Shown here: positions 42,393-53,924 of the stretch, piece after piece | How the letters are laid out: each line of letters begins with the position of its first letter | Position numbering within the stretch: the stretch's first letter is position 1 | Assembly: GCF_038502225.1 (NCBI RefSeq) | Contig: NC_091341.1 | Coordinates: 7,003,535-7,067,534, forward strand | DNA: 64,000 nt | Direction of reading: 5' to 3' | Source: Cherax quadricarinatus | Lineage: Eukaryota; Arthropoda; Malacostraca; Decapoda; Parastacidae | Notes under the pieces: generated by a model | Told to the model about the DNA's origin: nothing | What the model saw: the letters and a program-made list of their open reading frames with translations, nothing else | Databases searched by the model: none | Made by a program: the position numbers and the translations under genes

Positions 42393-43500
42393 AGGACAGC
42401 TATAGATCTAATCAGGTCTAAGGGAGGGATCCCAATTATATGCATAGTTTTGCCTAGGAGTGGGTAGGTAGGTCATGCAAAACCTTGGAATCACATTCAT
42501 TGACAAGTGGGACAATTTCTATGGCAAACTTGCTGTGTATGCAAAGAATTAGGTACATTTCTCTGGGGCAGAGGTGGTAGCCGTCAAGGGGGCCGTTTCT
42601 GAGTTCTCTAGGACTTTAAACTGATAGAAGATAAAGGTATGAGCGTGTATGGGAAATAAATAGGTTATAGCATAAGGGATGAAAGCAGCAAAAACTGTCA
42701 GGATACCTCAAGGAAATGTTTATCTTGTAGTTATTAAGAGACAGTAGAGGGTAGCGAGTGATTAACTCCCATAACGTCTACTATAGTAATAGCAACAGCA
42801 TTAGAAAAAAATAGATGGACGAGCTAAGATAAATTGAATGTATAAGGAGCATAGATGTTATTATTATAACAGAAACCTGGTTCAACCTGATAGAGAAATG
42901 CCTTCTGAATGCCGCATACAAGGCTATAAATTATTCCACACGGATAGGGTCAAGAGGGAGGGTGGTGGAGTGATGATGTACGTCAGAGATAATTTAAACT
43001 GTTGCTTTACACAAGATATAAAAGAGGAGGCGACAGACACTGAATTTGTTTGGCTGCAGTTTCCTCGAGGGACGTGGCAAGCTAATCTTGGGTGTGATTT
43101 ACAGGTCCCCAAACCTTGAACGGGAACACGGTAAACATCTATGGGAGATTTTAACTTTAGCTAAATTGATTAGAACAATTTGACAGGAAATTTCGAGTCT
43201 AGCAAAATCTTTTAACACCATCTAGGATTTTTTTTTTAAATTGTTTGTAATAGCAGCAACTAGAAAAAATAACTTGCTTGAATTGGTTCATGCCAGTAAG
43301 GAATCACTAATTAATAATTTTGAGGTTAATGATGAGCTTGGGGAAAGCAATCACAAATCACTCCGTTTTTATATACCATGGAAGTACCTTAATAAACTAC
43401 AACCATGGTCCCTAATTTTCACTCAGCCGATTTTATGGACCTAAGGCCATTATCCTGTGGGTTAAGTAGATGCCGATGGTTGTCAATATGACATTTTTAA
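42393..43500 (+). mobile_element. LINE-B copy 3, right part: ORF1 end and endonuclease
   Basis: Starts with the repeated target and ORF1 C-terminal region (ITFIDKWDNFYGKLAVYAKN, then VHFSGAEVV, the end of the SGNH fold). The inter-ORF segment follows, matching 49690-49860, then endonuclease: DVIIITETWFNL-like near 42850 and KLFHTDRVKREGGGVMMYVR at 42930-42990. It decays after 43440. Bases 43501-43990 hold nothing identifiable. Confidence 0.75.
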
Positions 43501-43994
43501 AAGCATAGTTCAGCGCTGTACAAATGACATACGAAGCTTAGAATAGGAAGATTTCACAGACAACACTTCTGTGACATGTCTGCACAGAGGTCACAAGCTG
43601 CGACCCGTTTGTCACAACCTCACAAGCTTTCATAGTACATCTGGTCTGATACCATTGAAAAATCATATAGTTAACTCATCGTCCAATGTTCTTTAAGACT
43701 TATCATCAGTTTGTGAACTATATGGCCTTCAGGGGTATGAGAATCAATGTACCGTGAAAGCTTCTAGGACTATGGTGACAAGTTTTCTCCCGACCCTTTC
43801 ATATGGTTTTCTCCCCATACTTTCTCTCAGCTTCATCCTTTCCCCAATATACATATATTTTTTTATGACACCCCCAATATTATTCTACCTACCCATCTGC
43901 TACGTACCTCCCAGTAATCTCACATCTTCCTCACTACCAGCTGGGCACTAATGGAGTGGGTCATGTTTCGGCATTATTTGTAATCCTTGCCACA

Positions 43995-44252
43995 ATTTTC
44001 ATCTGTGGTGTGTGTGAGGACGACCCATGTAAGTGACAGCAGAGCTGGTGCATATGTAGACGACCCTGTATAAGTGATAACGCAGATGGTGTGTGTGGAC
44101 GACCCTGTGTAAGTAATAGCACAGGTAGTGCGTGTGTAGACGACACTATGTAAGTGATAGCACTGGCGGTGCGTGTGTAGATAACACTATGTAAGTTCTA
44201 GCACTGGCGGTGCGTGTGTAGCGACACTATGTAAGTGATAGCATTATGCTGT
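43995..44252. repeat. 41-bp minisatellite, about six copies
   Basis: gtgcgtgtgtagacgacact starts at 44128, 44169 and 44210, exactly 41 apart; earlier copies are more diverged. Each contains a gtaagtgatagc stretch. Confidence 0.9.
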
Positions 44253-44327
44253 ATAGTGTCACGATTCTGAAAAGTGAGAGAACACTCGCTGTGTTGATAC
44301 TTGTGTTTGTCACTAGAGAGTTAGTTA

Positions 44328-44359
44328 CTTCTCCTCCTCCTCCTCCTCCTCCTCCTCGT
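44328..44359. repeat. (TCC)n trinucleotide repeat
   Basis: Ten units. Bases 44360-45050 hold nothing identifiable. Confidence 0.93.
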
Positions 44360-45049
44360 CCTTCCCTATCTTTAGCAGGGAATCTTGTTACAACATTTCA
44401 TCCATGGCTGAACTTTATGATTCATACAGGATTAACACAGAAACGCCGCCTTACTAAGCACTAACCTCGAGAGAAGTTACGGGAGAGGTTCAAGATGTGA
44501 GGTACGAGAAGAGGAATGGGACGTTAGGCCAGGCAGGTAGAGAGTGTGGCCAGGGTATGGATAACATTTTAAATATAAGAAAAATAAAAGACATGGAAGA
44601 TTGGTATAGCTATCAAGAGAGGTCGTGCTACCTGTCCTGCAGCTGTTGCTTGGGGAATCTGAGTGAAGGTTTATAGTTTGCTATTGAAGAGTTTTAAAAT
44701 CAAGCTTTAAGTGTTAAACAAAGGAAAGGTCCTACTTTTCAAGGGGAGAATAAGAAACTGAAAATACCCATAAGTGTAACTATGAGTGTGAAGTAGTTGG
44801 GGATTGAAACGGAAGGAAGGTTGTTAGCAGTAGCAAATCAGAAGCGGTTTGCAGCAAGGGAAGAAAGATGACACTGACCTAATTTATAGAATCAGGCTTA
44901 TGGGTAGGAAATTTCTTTGCTGTTCTCTAGGATTAATGTAAGGTGGTCAACAATAAGAAAGACACCATTAACTCTTGCAATATTCTCACCGTAAGGAACT
45001 CGCAAACTACACATATGGACTGAGCATTCTGCAACAGAGATCAAAAAGT

Positions 45050-45365
45050 TAATTTGATTTTTCCTGAAGCTGGTATAAGTGACACAGGTAGTAGGTTAGA
45101 TATGTAAAGTAATGGAAACAACTCCATTATCTCCCTCAGTGCTGGAGAAAATGATATTGAGAAATGCAAGAATGAGTTATTAATCAAAACAGGACACCTA
45201 TAGATTTAAGGAGGTCAAAGGCCTGGAACCCTGTCATATGCAGTATTTGTCAGTGGCCAGTCAATGGGACATCTAGAGCAATTTACATAAAACTGATGGC
45301 TGGACAAGTACTGTCAGGAACTTTCCGTACTTGTCCATTGAGACTTGGGATAATTTCCACGGCAA
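45050..45365 (+). mobile_element. LINE-B ORF1 (SGNH) fragment
   Basis: ctgaagctggtataagtgac, ccctcagtgctggagaaaat and acttgggataatttccacgg align with 40196-40336 and 42460-42540. No open frame. Confidence 0.55.
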
Positions 45366-45600
45366 ACATAAGAACATGAGAATAAAGGAACACTACAGCA
45401 AGAAATACTAAGCAGGTCCTTCACAAACCCCAACCCACTTAAAAATATTTGCCCAACCAATTTTCAATGCTACCCGAGCAACAAGCTTTGACAACCATAC
45501 AACCCAAGTACAAGTCCCATTCAAATCCAACCCCTCTCACTCATGTATTTATCTAACCTAAATTTGAAGCTACCCTAAACTCTCTCGGATAAGGGTGGGA
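45366..45600 (-). mobile_element. LINE-B 3'-terminal fragment
   Basis: Begins aacataagaacatgagaata and contains ctcatgtatttatctaacct, as at 27005-27230. Only the 3' untranslated part and last codons. Confidence 0.7.
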
Positions 45601-46914
45601 GGGATTAGGGACCATTGCTGGGTTGTGTATGACTTTGATTCGAGGAATGATCGAGAGATGAGCGTGTGTGTGGGAAACATGAAGGTTGAAGCACCAGGGA
45701 TGACAGGAGCAAAGATTAGTAAGCAATTTTTCCGAAAGTGATTAGAGAACATGACTTCATATTTATGATATAAGCAAAGATAATTGTGCCCAAACAAAGA
45801 GTGATAATGAAGAGAGTCAAGAAAATATCTTCGTTACTTTCTACAATGCACAAGTGTCATATCAAGAATTACTCATTACTGTACTAATTATAGTCACCAC
45901 GGTGAGGCTTACCAATTGAAAAAAAAAAATTGAAAAAAATAAATTTATGAATATAACTCAGTGTTTAGTAAACTGATGAAAACACAATCAGAAATCACTT
46001 GCGAATTTAAAAGTTTTAATAATTTTCAGTTTCTTTAAACATGAAACTGTTAATTTAAAGCTTTAAAAAATTTAAACTGAAAAAGCGTATTCAGTTGTAA
46101 TTACAGGAAATTAAAAATCTAAAATTATAGTTCACAACTTGAATAATTTCACTACATTATTACACTAAATTAACTGAAAAAAATATAAAAAACATACATT
46201 ACTCTAATTCCTGGAACTAAAAATAATCAATATACATATACACATTAATAGCTGAAATTAATTAGATGTAATTCGGTAGCCGCTCGATCCCAAGAAGAAA
46301 TGAGAGTTTTCCATTATCCCTGTCTCCTGTACCTCAATGCACGTGATTGCAACAGTTCAGAGTCCACCATAAGTTGATAATGCAGTCAAATATTAGAGTT
46401 CAAGATTCAAGAGTAATCAGAAGCGACACTCATCGTATGGAAGCTAATATCCAAATTTCATCATTAAAATTGAAAATTCGTACATACGTATACAGTCCAA
46501 ATTTATTTAAACCTATCAACGAAATCAATATACTAAAATACACAAGCACATTAAGGTTGAATCCGCTCACAGTTTGCATTATTAATTTATGATCGATGAA
46601 AATTTGATCATAAAATAAACATAGCAGGAAATAAACATAAACATAGCAGAAAAACTTTGACTTATATTATCCTTCACCAAGTATAGACTGAAGTATGTAT
46701 GCTACATACACTATGTACAGCAATAGGTATTAGTGCATGCCACGGTAATCAAGGCAGAATTGAAACAAACAGAATGCAGACCACAGTGCTTCAACCAACT
46801 CTTGAATGGAAATGACAAATGTGAAAACGTGAGTGGTAACGTCACCTTCTCATTGACTGAACCTAGATACTGATCTGACAATGGGACCCTAGTCATCTGA
46901 CCCTTAGCATCTGG
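45601..46914. other. AT-rich stretch, no feature recognised
   Basis: 45895-46680 is notably A/T-rich with aaaatt and ttaatt words. No open frame, repeat unit or family match was seen. Confidence 0.5.
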
Positions 46915-46979
46915 TTTGCTGGCTGATGAGGCACCCTATGCAAGTGTGTTAACATGCTCCGAATAAAGATTACATACTC

Positions 46980-48996
46980 TTTGTATGCAACAGCTTCTAT
47001 AACAGTACTCGGGAGTTTGTTCCAATCATCCACAACTCTATTACCAAACCAGTGCTTTCCTATATCCTTCCTGAATCTGATTTTTTCATTGCTCTGAGTC
47101 CTGTCTAGGCTAAATATTTTTAGCACGCTATTTACATCCCCTTTATTCATTCCTGTTTTCCATTTATACACCTCAGTCATTTCTCACCTAATTCTACACC
47201 TTTCTAGAGAGTGCAGATTTAGGGCCCTCAGCCTGTCCTCATAGGGAAGATTTCTGATACATGGGATATCTTTGTCATCCTCCTCTGTACGTTTTCCAGT
47301 GCATTTATATCCATTCTTAGTGTGGTGACCAGAACTGAGCAGCATAATCTAAATGAGGCTTAACCAAGGGTATATAGAGTTGAAGAACAACATGAGGATT
47401 TCTATTATTTATGCTCCTTGATATGAAGCCAAGGATTCTGTTTGCTTTATTGCAAACTCTTATGGACTGTTGTCTTGGTTTCAGGTTACTGCTAACCAGA
47501 ACTCCTAAATCCTTTCCACAATCAGTAATATTAAGATCTACATTATTTAGTTTATATGTGGCATGGTTATTATCTTTTCCAACATTTAGAACTTTGCATT
47601 TGTCTACATTAAACTGCATCTGCCGCTTCTCTGACCATTGCATCAGTCTATTCAAATCATTCTGGAGTGCTCTAATATCCTCATTAGAATGAACTGGACG
47701 GCCTATTTTGGTGTCATCAGCAAATTTGCTTATGTCACTGTTTATTCCCTCATCTATGTCGTTTGTGTAAATTGTGAACAACAAGGGGCCCAACACTGAC
47801 CCCTATGGAACACTGCTTGTCATGTGCCCCCATTCTGATTTCTCCCCATTTATGTAAACTCTCTGCTGCCTATTTGTCAGCCATGCCTCTACCCTGGAAA
47901 AAATTTTTCCTCCTATTCCGTGTGCCTTATGTTTCCTCAATAGCCTCTGCTGTGGAACTCTATCGAAAGCCTTACTGAAGTCCACATACGTACACAATAT
48001 CATATTCAATACCATGATCTACCTCCTCAAACACCTTAGTGAAAAAGTTAGTAAATTCGCAAGACAGGAATGCCCCTTTGTAAAACCGTGTTGAGATTCA
48101 GTAATCAATTTATGCCTTTCAAGATGGCTACGAATTGCCTTGGCAATTATTGACTTAATAAATTTTCCCACTATGGAGGTGAGATTTATTGGTCTATAGT
48201 TCGAAGCTAAGGACCTGTCACCTGCCTTGTAAATAGGTATTGCTTTTGCTATTTTCCACTTATCAGGCACTATGCCAGTTTGCAGTGATATATTGAAAAG
48301 ATTAGCCAAAGGTTTGCTAAGTTCCTCTTTACATTCCTTTAAAACTCTTGCAAACACTTCATCAGGGCATGGGGATTTGTTAGCTTTTAATTTCTCTATT
48401 TGTCTGAGGACCATGTCACTAATTACCCCAATCGTGCATACTTTATTATCGTTCTGTTTTACATAATTTATTATTTCTGGAATTTTGCTAGTATCTTCCT
48501 GGGTAAAAACTGAGAGGAAGTAAGTATTGAAAATTTCACACATTTCCTTATCACTGTCAATGATCTGACAGTGATCATTTATGTTCAGTGGGTCCATCTT
48601 GTCCCTAATCTTACTTCTGTATACCTGAAAGAACCCTTCTGGGTTAGTCTTCAAATCCATTGCCACCTTAGCCTTATAATCTATTTTTGCTTTTATTCCT
48701 TTTTTTATTTCTCTCTTTAATTGAATATATTGATTTCTTAACTGCCCATCCCCTCTTTTGATATGCCTATATAGGCCTTTCTTTTGACCAATGAGATGTT
48801 TTAATCTATTGTTCATCCATTTGGAATCATTTTTGTTAGATATAATTTCCCTACTCGGAACAAAAGTTGTCTGGGTAGCTAGAACTATGCTCTGAAAAAC
48901 GTCATATTGGTAAACAACACCACCTACCTGACCCATAGTCAGGTCATTCAAATTTAACTCACCCAGGTAATTTTTCAGTGCCATGAAATTGGCCAA
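46980..48996 (-). pseudogene. LINE-B linker and reverse transcriptase
   Basis: The first piece (48996-48019, 325 codons) holds the linker (SKWMNNRLKHLIGQKKGLYR) and RT blocks KSPCPDEVF, NYRPINLTSIVGKF and QHGFTKGHSCLANLL. After a frameshift, 48015-47803 has YVDFSKAFDRVPQQRLLRKH (first catalytic aspartate) and stops at the GVP...QGS junction. 47796-47317 has LGPLLFTIYTNDIDEGINSD and FADDTKIG (second aspartate pair), then DCGKDLGVLVSSNLKP. 47180-46980 has FRKDIGKHWFGNRVVDDWNK. All catalytic motifs survive across three or four frames. Confidence 0.85.
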
Positions 48997-49116
48997 GCGG
49001 AAGTCTGGGACAGAGATTTGATTGCAGTTATCTGGGTAATTCCATGATATATTGAAACTAAGTGATTTGTGGTCACTTTCACCATGGTCACCAATAACCT
49101 AAAGATTATTAATTAG

Positions 49117-49685
49117 TTAATCTTTGTTCGCAAGAACCAAGTCAAGCAGGTTGTTTCCTCTAGTTGATTCTGTCACAAACTGTTTGAAAAAGCAATCCTG
49201 AACCGTATCAAGAAAGTCACTAGACTCGAGATTTCCCGTCACATTGTTCCAATCAATTTGTCTAAAGTTAAAATCTCCCATTAACACAACATTTCGTCCC
49301 ATATCAGCTTACAGCACTCACTATCAAGGATAGGGGACCTATAAATCACACCTAAAATCAAGTTTTCCCGACCCCTCGAGAAACTGTAGCCAAACAGATT
49401 CTGTGTCCGATATTTCTAATCTTATATCATGTCTAACACAACAATTTAAATTATCTCTAACATACATCACCACTCCACCACCCTTCCTATTGACCCTATC
49501 AGTGTGGAATAGTTTATAACCCTGTATGTTGTGTTCAGTGTCATTTCTCTATCTTTCAAATTGAACCAGGTCTCTGTTATAGCAATAATATCTATATTAC
49601 CTGCACTTGCAAGTAATCTTAGCTCATCTATCTTATTTCTTAGACTCCTACTATTTGTATAGTAAACCTTAAGGGAGCTAGTCAC
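49117..49685 (-). pseudogene. LINE-B endonuclease domain
   Basis: 49467-49685 has YYTNSRSLRNKIDELRLLAS and DIIAITETWFNL, the N-terminal N...NK and E-T-W motifs of the LINE endonuclease. 49302-49117 has VVLMGDFNFRQIDWNN and NLLDLVLANKD, the D-F-N and later motifs. The middle is in another frame. This domain nicks target DNA to start reverse transcription. Confidence 0.8.
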
Positions 49686-49961
49686 TCGTTGCCTTCTACT
49701 GTCTCTCTTTGTTTGTTGATCAATTGCTTTGCCTTTACCAGCAACTTTATTTTGTTCTTTTGTCTTTTAAACATATCCCTGAGGTATCCTGGTTACATCT
49801 GCTTTTTTCAACCCTAGTACTGCAGCCTGATTGTTTCCCAAAGACACCTATACCTCTATAATCTATCATTCTAAAGTCTTAAACATGTATATATGTTGGT
49901 AGAATTACCGACAATATGTAAAGTAAAAGGACATAAGTGCAACTAATGTGACCTTTTATTG

Positions 49962-49998
49962 TGGCAACGTTTCGCGCTCCAGGAGCTTTGTCAAGCCA
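49962..49998 (-). ncRNA. Variant hammerhead ribozyme motif, left arm
   Basis: Minus-strand core ttgacaa (plus 49988-49994), stem II and gaaacg with gcc after the cleavage site. U3/A8 pair present; position 7 is C. Confidence 0.5.
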
Positions 49999-50315
49999 TT
50001 ACAAACAGTACAGGGACACAGAGGGTATATATAGGCTTACAATGAGATGCAATTCTATTGGTAGTAGTAGTAGTACTAGTAGTGATATAAGTTGTAGTAG
50101 TAATAGTAGTAGTAATACAATATGGTAGAACAATTAACTGGCCCAGGTAATAACTTTTATATCCTTTTACTCATGTGCAAGTTAATTGTTCTACTATATT
50201 GTATTACTCCTACTACTACTACAACTAATATCACTACTATTACTACTACTACCACTAGTATTGTACCTCACTCGAAGCCTATATATACCCTCTATGTCCA
50301 TGTGCTGTTTGTAAC

Positions 50316-50350
50316 GGCTTGACAAAGCTCCTGGAGAGCGAAACGTTGCC
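50316..50350 (+). ncRNA. Variant hammerhead ribozyme motif, right arm
   Basis: ggc, core ttgacaa (50319-50325), a, stem II gctc/gagc, gaaa (50340-50343), c g u u, then gcc. Same U3-A8 arrangement as 13256-13290; it differs at the unconstrained position 7 (c for t). Confidence 0.55.
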
Positions 50351-50633
50351 ACAATAAAATGTCACTTTAGTTGCACTTGTGTCCTTTTACTTTACATACA
50401 GTCCTAGACATGTCACCAGTAACCCCCTCAATCGTATTAACGAATGCAACCACTCCAGCCCCAGAGATGAACCCCGTCTTTGGCATACATATCACGTTTG
50501 CCATAGAATATATCCCAGATATCAATGAATGGGATTGCAAGTTCCTTGCAGTACCTGTCTAGCCAGCAATTTATTACCAGTTGCCGTAGATATCCATTCA
50601 TTGCCCACTTCCCTTCTAGGCAAGATGCTACCT

Positions 50634-51673
50634 GGTTACCTAGAGGTTACCTGGAGGTTATTCCGGGGATCAACGCCCCCGCGGCCCGGTCCATGACCAG
50701 GCCTCCCGGTGAATCAGGGCCTGATCAACCAGGATGTTACTGCTGGCCGCACACAGTCCAACGTACGAGCCACAGCCTGGCTGATCCAGCACTGACTTTA
50801 GGTATCTGTCCATCTCTCTCTTGAAGGCAGCCAGGGGTTTATTGGTAATTCCCCTAATGCTTGATCGGAGGCTGTTGAACAATCTTGGGCCCCGGACACT
50901 TATGGTATTTTCTCTTAGTGTACCAATGGCGCCCCTACTTTTAATTGGGGTTATTTTGCATCTCCTGCCCAGTCTTTTACTTTCGTAGTGAGTGATTTCT
51001 GTGTGCAGATTTGGGACCATTCCATCCAGGATTTTCCAAGTGTAGATTATAATATATCTCTCCCCCTGCGTTCCAACGAGTACAAGTCAAGTGCTTCCAA
51101 GCGTTCCCAGTAGTTAAGGTGCTTGACAGAACTTATACGTGCAGTAAAGGATCTCTGTACACTCTCTAGATCTGCAATTTCACCTGCTTTGAATGGAGAT
51201 GTTAGTGTACAGCAGTATTCCAACCTAAAGAGAACAAGTGATTTGAAAAGGATCATCATTGGCTTGGCATCTCTCGTTTTGAACGTTCCCATTATCCATC
51301 CTATCATTTTCTTTGCATTTGTGATCGTGGCACTGTTGTGATCCTTGAAAGTGAGATCCTCAGACATTACTACTCCCAGGTCCCTTATATTATTTTTCCG
51401 CTCTATTGTATGGCCCGAGTTTGTAGTATACTCTGTTCTAGTTATTATCTCCTCCAGTTTTCCATAACGGAGTAGTTGGAATATGTCCTCATTGAACATC
51501 ACATTGTTTTCCGTTGCCCACGGGAAAACTTTGTTTATATCTTCTTGGAGGTTAACCGCGTCCTCAGCAGATGACAGCCTCATGCAAATCCTAGTATCAT
51601 CCACAAAGGATGATACGGTGCTGTGGTGTACATCTCTGTCTATGTCTGATATGAGGATGAGGAATATGATTGG
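50634..51673 (-). mobile_element. LINE-C copy 2, 5'-truncated
   Basis: The 3' end, at the left, is ttacctagaggttacctgga and a gatcaacgcccccgcggccc block. C-terminal coding 50670-51020 (KRLGRRCKITPIKSRGAIGT), RT end 51047-51604 (DDTRICMRLSSAEDAVNLQE). It stops just before the FAD of the active-site block, at ggaatatgattggga, where LINE-B ORF1 resumes. Confidence 0.85.
50670..51604 (-). pseudogene. LINE-C RT C-terminal region, copy 2
   Basis: The 185-codon piece begins at the active-site block (MDDTRICM, with the first residue of FADD altered to M) and includes KNNIRDLGVVMSEDLTFKDH and LESVQRSFTARISSVKHLNY. A frameshift near 51050 leads into the 116-codon piece ending RGPRLFNSLRSSIRGI. Confidence 0.75.
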
Positions 51674-52341
51674 GATCCCTCCCTTAGACCTGATTACATC
51701 TATGGCTGACCTGTACTAATCCAGCAGCTAATGTCTCCTTCCCGATTTCATTTCCACCAGCACTAAGACAGATAATGGGCTTGTTCCTATTGCCTAACAT
51801 AATATTATCCAACCTGCTGACTCTATCACCAACACCAGGTCTTGGGAGGCGCACCCTCTGTCTGATCTTTCTATGTTACGAAAAGCACGGTCCATATATC
51901 TTACCTGAGAATCTCCCACAATTAGAATATTCTTACCTTGATAAGCAGGGAAGTCAGTGGTACCTTTAACTTCATTAACCACTGAAGTACACTCGTCCTG
52001 GAGAACAGAGAATCATTTTCTACCTTCACATTTTCTCTATTAACCTTCCTAATCATCCTTCTTCCTGAACTGTGAATCACTTACCACTTAAAGTGGCTGC
52101 CACTCTCCAAATCCCTGCTGGTAACTTTTTCCTCCTTACCAGCTCACACTCACTCCCAAACCCATCTAGACAAAGCATCGTCCTCCTATTTTCCTCCTGA
52201 AGAAGTAGAACCTCCTCCTTCAACATTTTAACACGAGATTCTAAAACACTACAACAAGCCATGATGCTAGGTAACACCCCACGCTAAATCCCAGACAGCT
52301 TAGGACAGGTATGACCACACGTGACCACTGCCCAGCTTATG

Positions 52342-52425
52342 TGGCGTTCATGGCTGAGTGGATAAGAGCGCTGCCTGGGAATCTTGAACGTCCACAGTAG
52401 CAGTATCGAGTCCTGCTGACTGCCA
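52342..52425 (+). other. tRNA-Ser-like sequence
   Basis: catggctgagtggataagag is a D-arm, followed by an anticodon-like segment and a long variable region, then gcagtatcgagtcctgctga as T-arm, and an end that partly pairs with gtggcg. A class II (serine-type) layout. It runs straight into (CT)n and (AT)n, so a SINE head or pseudogene is more likely than a gene. Confidence 0.5.
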
Positions 52426-52426
52426 T

Positions 52427-52924
<498 letters not shown>

Positions 52925-53010
<86 letters not shown>
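52925..53010. repeat. (AT)n microsatellite between inverted MITEs
   Basis: About 42 AT units with one C interruption (tatatctata). Confidence 0.96.
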
Positions 53011-53013
<3 letters not shown>

Positions 53014-53394
53014 GTGCCGAATATGTAAAACTGGTCAATTAGCAAGAACTCATTTAAAATTAAGTACTTTCTAAAATTTTCTCTTTTACATTTAAAGATA
53101 TATTTTTTCATTAATGTTGATGTAAAAATATATAATTTTGCACCAAAAAGAACTTAGAAAACTTACCTAACCTTATTATAACAAGAACAATTTATTTTAG
53201 CCTATCCCAACTAAATATATTTTAGATTTGTTTACAATAATTTAATACTAAACAAACACAGTGAAATATATTTTTTTCGTTAGGTTCAGAATGATTTTGG
53301 CGAAATTATTGCATACACAAATTTTCACTTGTCCTATATGGCAAGATGAGCCTTGCTATTTAAGCCAAGATCGCAAGTTCTGCCTATTCGGCAC

Positions 53395-53397
<3 letters not shown>
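53011..53397 (+). mobile_element. MITE (TA-embedded family), copy 3
   Basis: Same orientation and length as copy 1 (387 bp), differing at a few percent of positions. Confidence 0.88.

Positions 53398-53482
<85 letters not shown>
53398..53482. repeat. (AT)n microsatellite
   Basis: About 42 AT units, then agtagtactgaaggcggctg. Confidence 0.96.
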
Positions 53483-53484
<2 letters not shown>

Positions 53485-53499
53485 TAGTACTGAAGGCGG

Positions 53500-53850
53500 C
53501 TGAGCGGTCCACGTGGCTGAGTGGCTCTTCCTGAGCGGTCCTTTCCTGAGCGGTCCCTCCTGAAAAGTGCTGCAGCTGAGCAGTCTCCTTTTCACACCTT
53601 TATGCTAATGACCTTGACTTCACCCACGACCCCCACCCATGACCCCACCCACGACCCCCCTCCCACCCACGACCCCCACCCTCGACCACCTCCCCCTCAA
53701 CCCACGACCCCCACCCACGACCCCCGACCGTCCGCGCCGCCCGACTGGGGCCCGCCTGCGCCGACTCATGCCCGCCCGCCTGTGCCAACTCGCGCCCGCC
53801 CGCCCGCGCCCTCGCGCCCTCCCCGCACCTTCTGCAGTGCCTTCTGCAGC
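53500..53850. repeat. C-rich low-complexity block
   Basis: First gagcggtcc repeats (53500-53560), then degenerate tandem ccacccacgaccc (53610-53740), then gcgcccgcccgc runs. The proline-rich reading frames across it are composition artefacts. Confidence 0.8.
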
Positions 53851-53924
53851 GTCGTCCGGATCGCCCCTGCTCCCAGAATTTTTTTCCGATTTTTTTCGAT
53901 TTTTTTTTGAATTTCATGTGCTCT

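Larger units (their letters stand above)
49893..50395. mobile_element. Hammerhead-bearing foldback element, family 2, long version
   Basis: Begins gttggtagaattaccgacaa and ends ttgtgtccttttactttaca. Arms are inverted copies of about 240 bp including (AGT)n/(ACT)n runs and aggcttacaatg-type pieces. It lies in the LINE-B ORF1 region. No clean target duplication was found. Close relative of 13107-13335. Confidence 0.78.
50397..52277 (-). pseudogene. LINE-B ORF1: coiled coil plus SGNH esterase, interrupted
   Basis: The start at 52261 reads MACCSVLESRVKMLKEEVLL, then LQEENRR: a leucine-heptad coiled coil. After a frameshift, 51982-51794 has NILIVGDSQVRYMDRAF; GDS supplies the nucleophilic serine of SGNH hydrolases. 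The last part, at 50634-50397 beyond the LINE-C insertion, gives FIDIWDIFYGKRDMYAKDGV, then HLWG, the D..H pair. ORF1 proteins with an SGNH esterase are known from CR1/L2-type LINEs, which supports the clade call. The enzyme's role in retrotransposition is not settled. Confidence 0.8.
46915..52290 (-). mobile_element. LINE-B copy 4, nearly full-length, two insertions
   Basis: Minus strand from 52290: ORF1 start, SGNH domain (interrupted), inter-ORF segment, endonuclease (49685-49117), linker and RT (48996-47317), C-terminal region (47180-46980). Insertions: hammerhead element at 49893-50395 and LINE-C at 50634-51673. Without them the element is about 3.8 kb. Coding is broken by a handful of shifts and stops, so it is a fairly recent but dead copy, and the best guide to LINE-B structure here. 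Confidence 0.85.

Noticed and set aside
52342..52425. Functional tRNA-Ser gene
   Set aside because: Arms are only partly paired and the sequence continues into microsatellite; the anticodon stem is not convincing.
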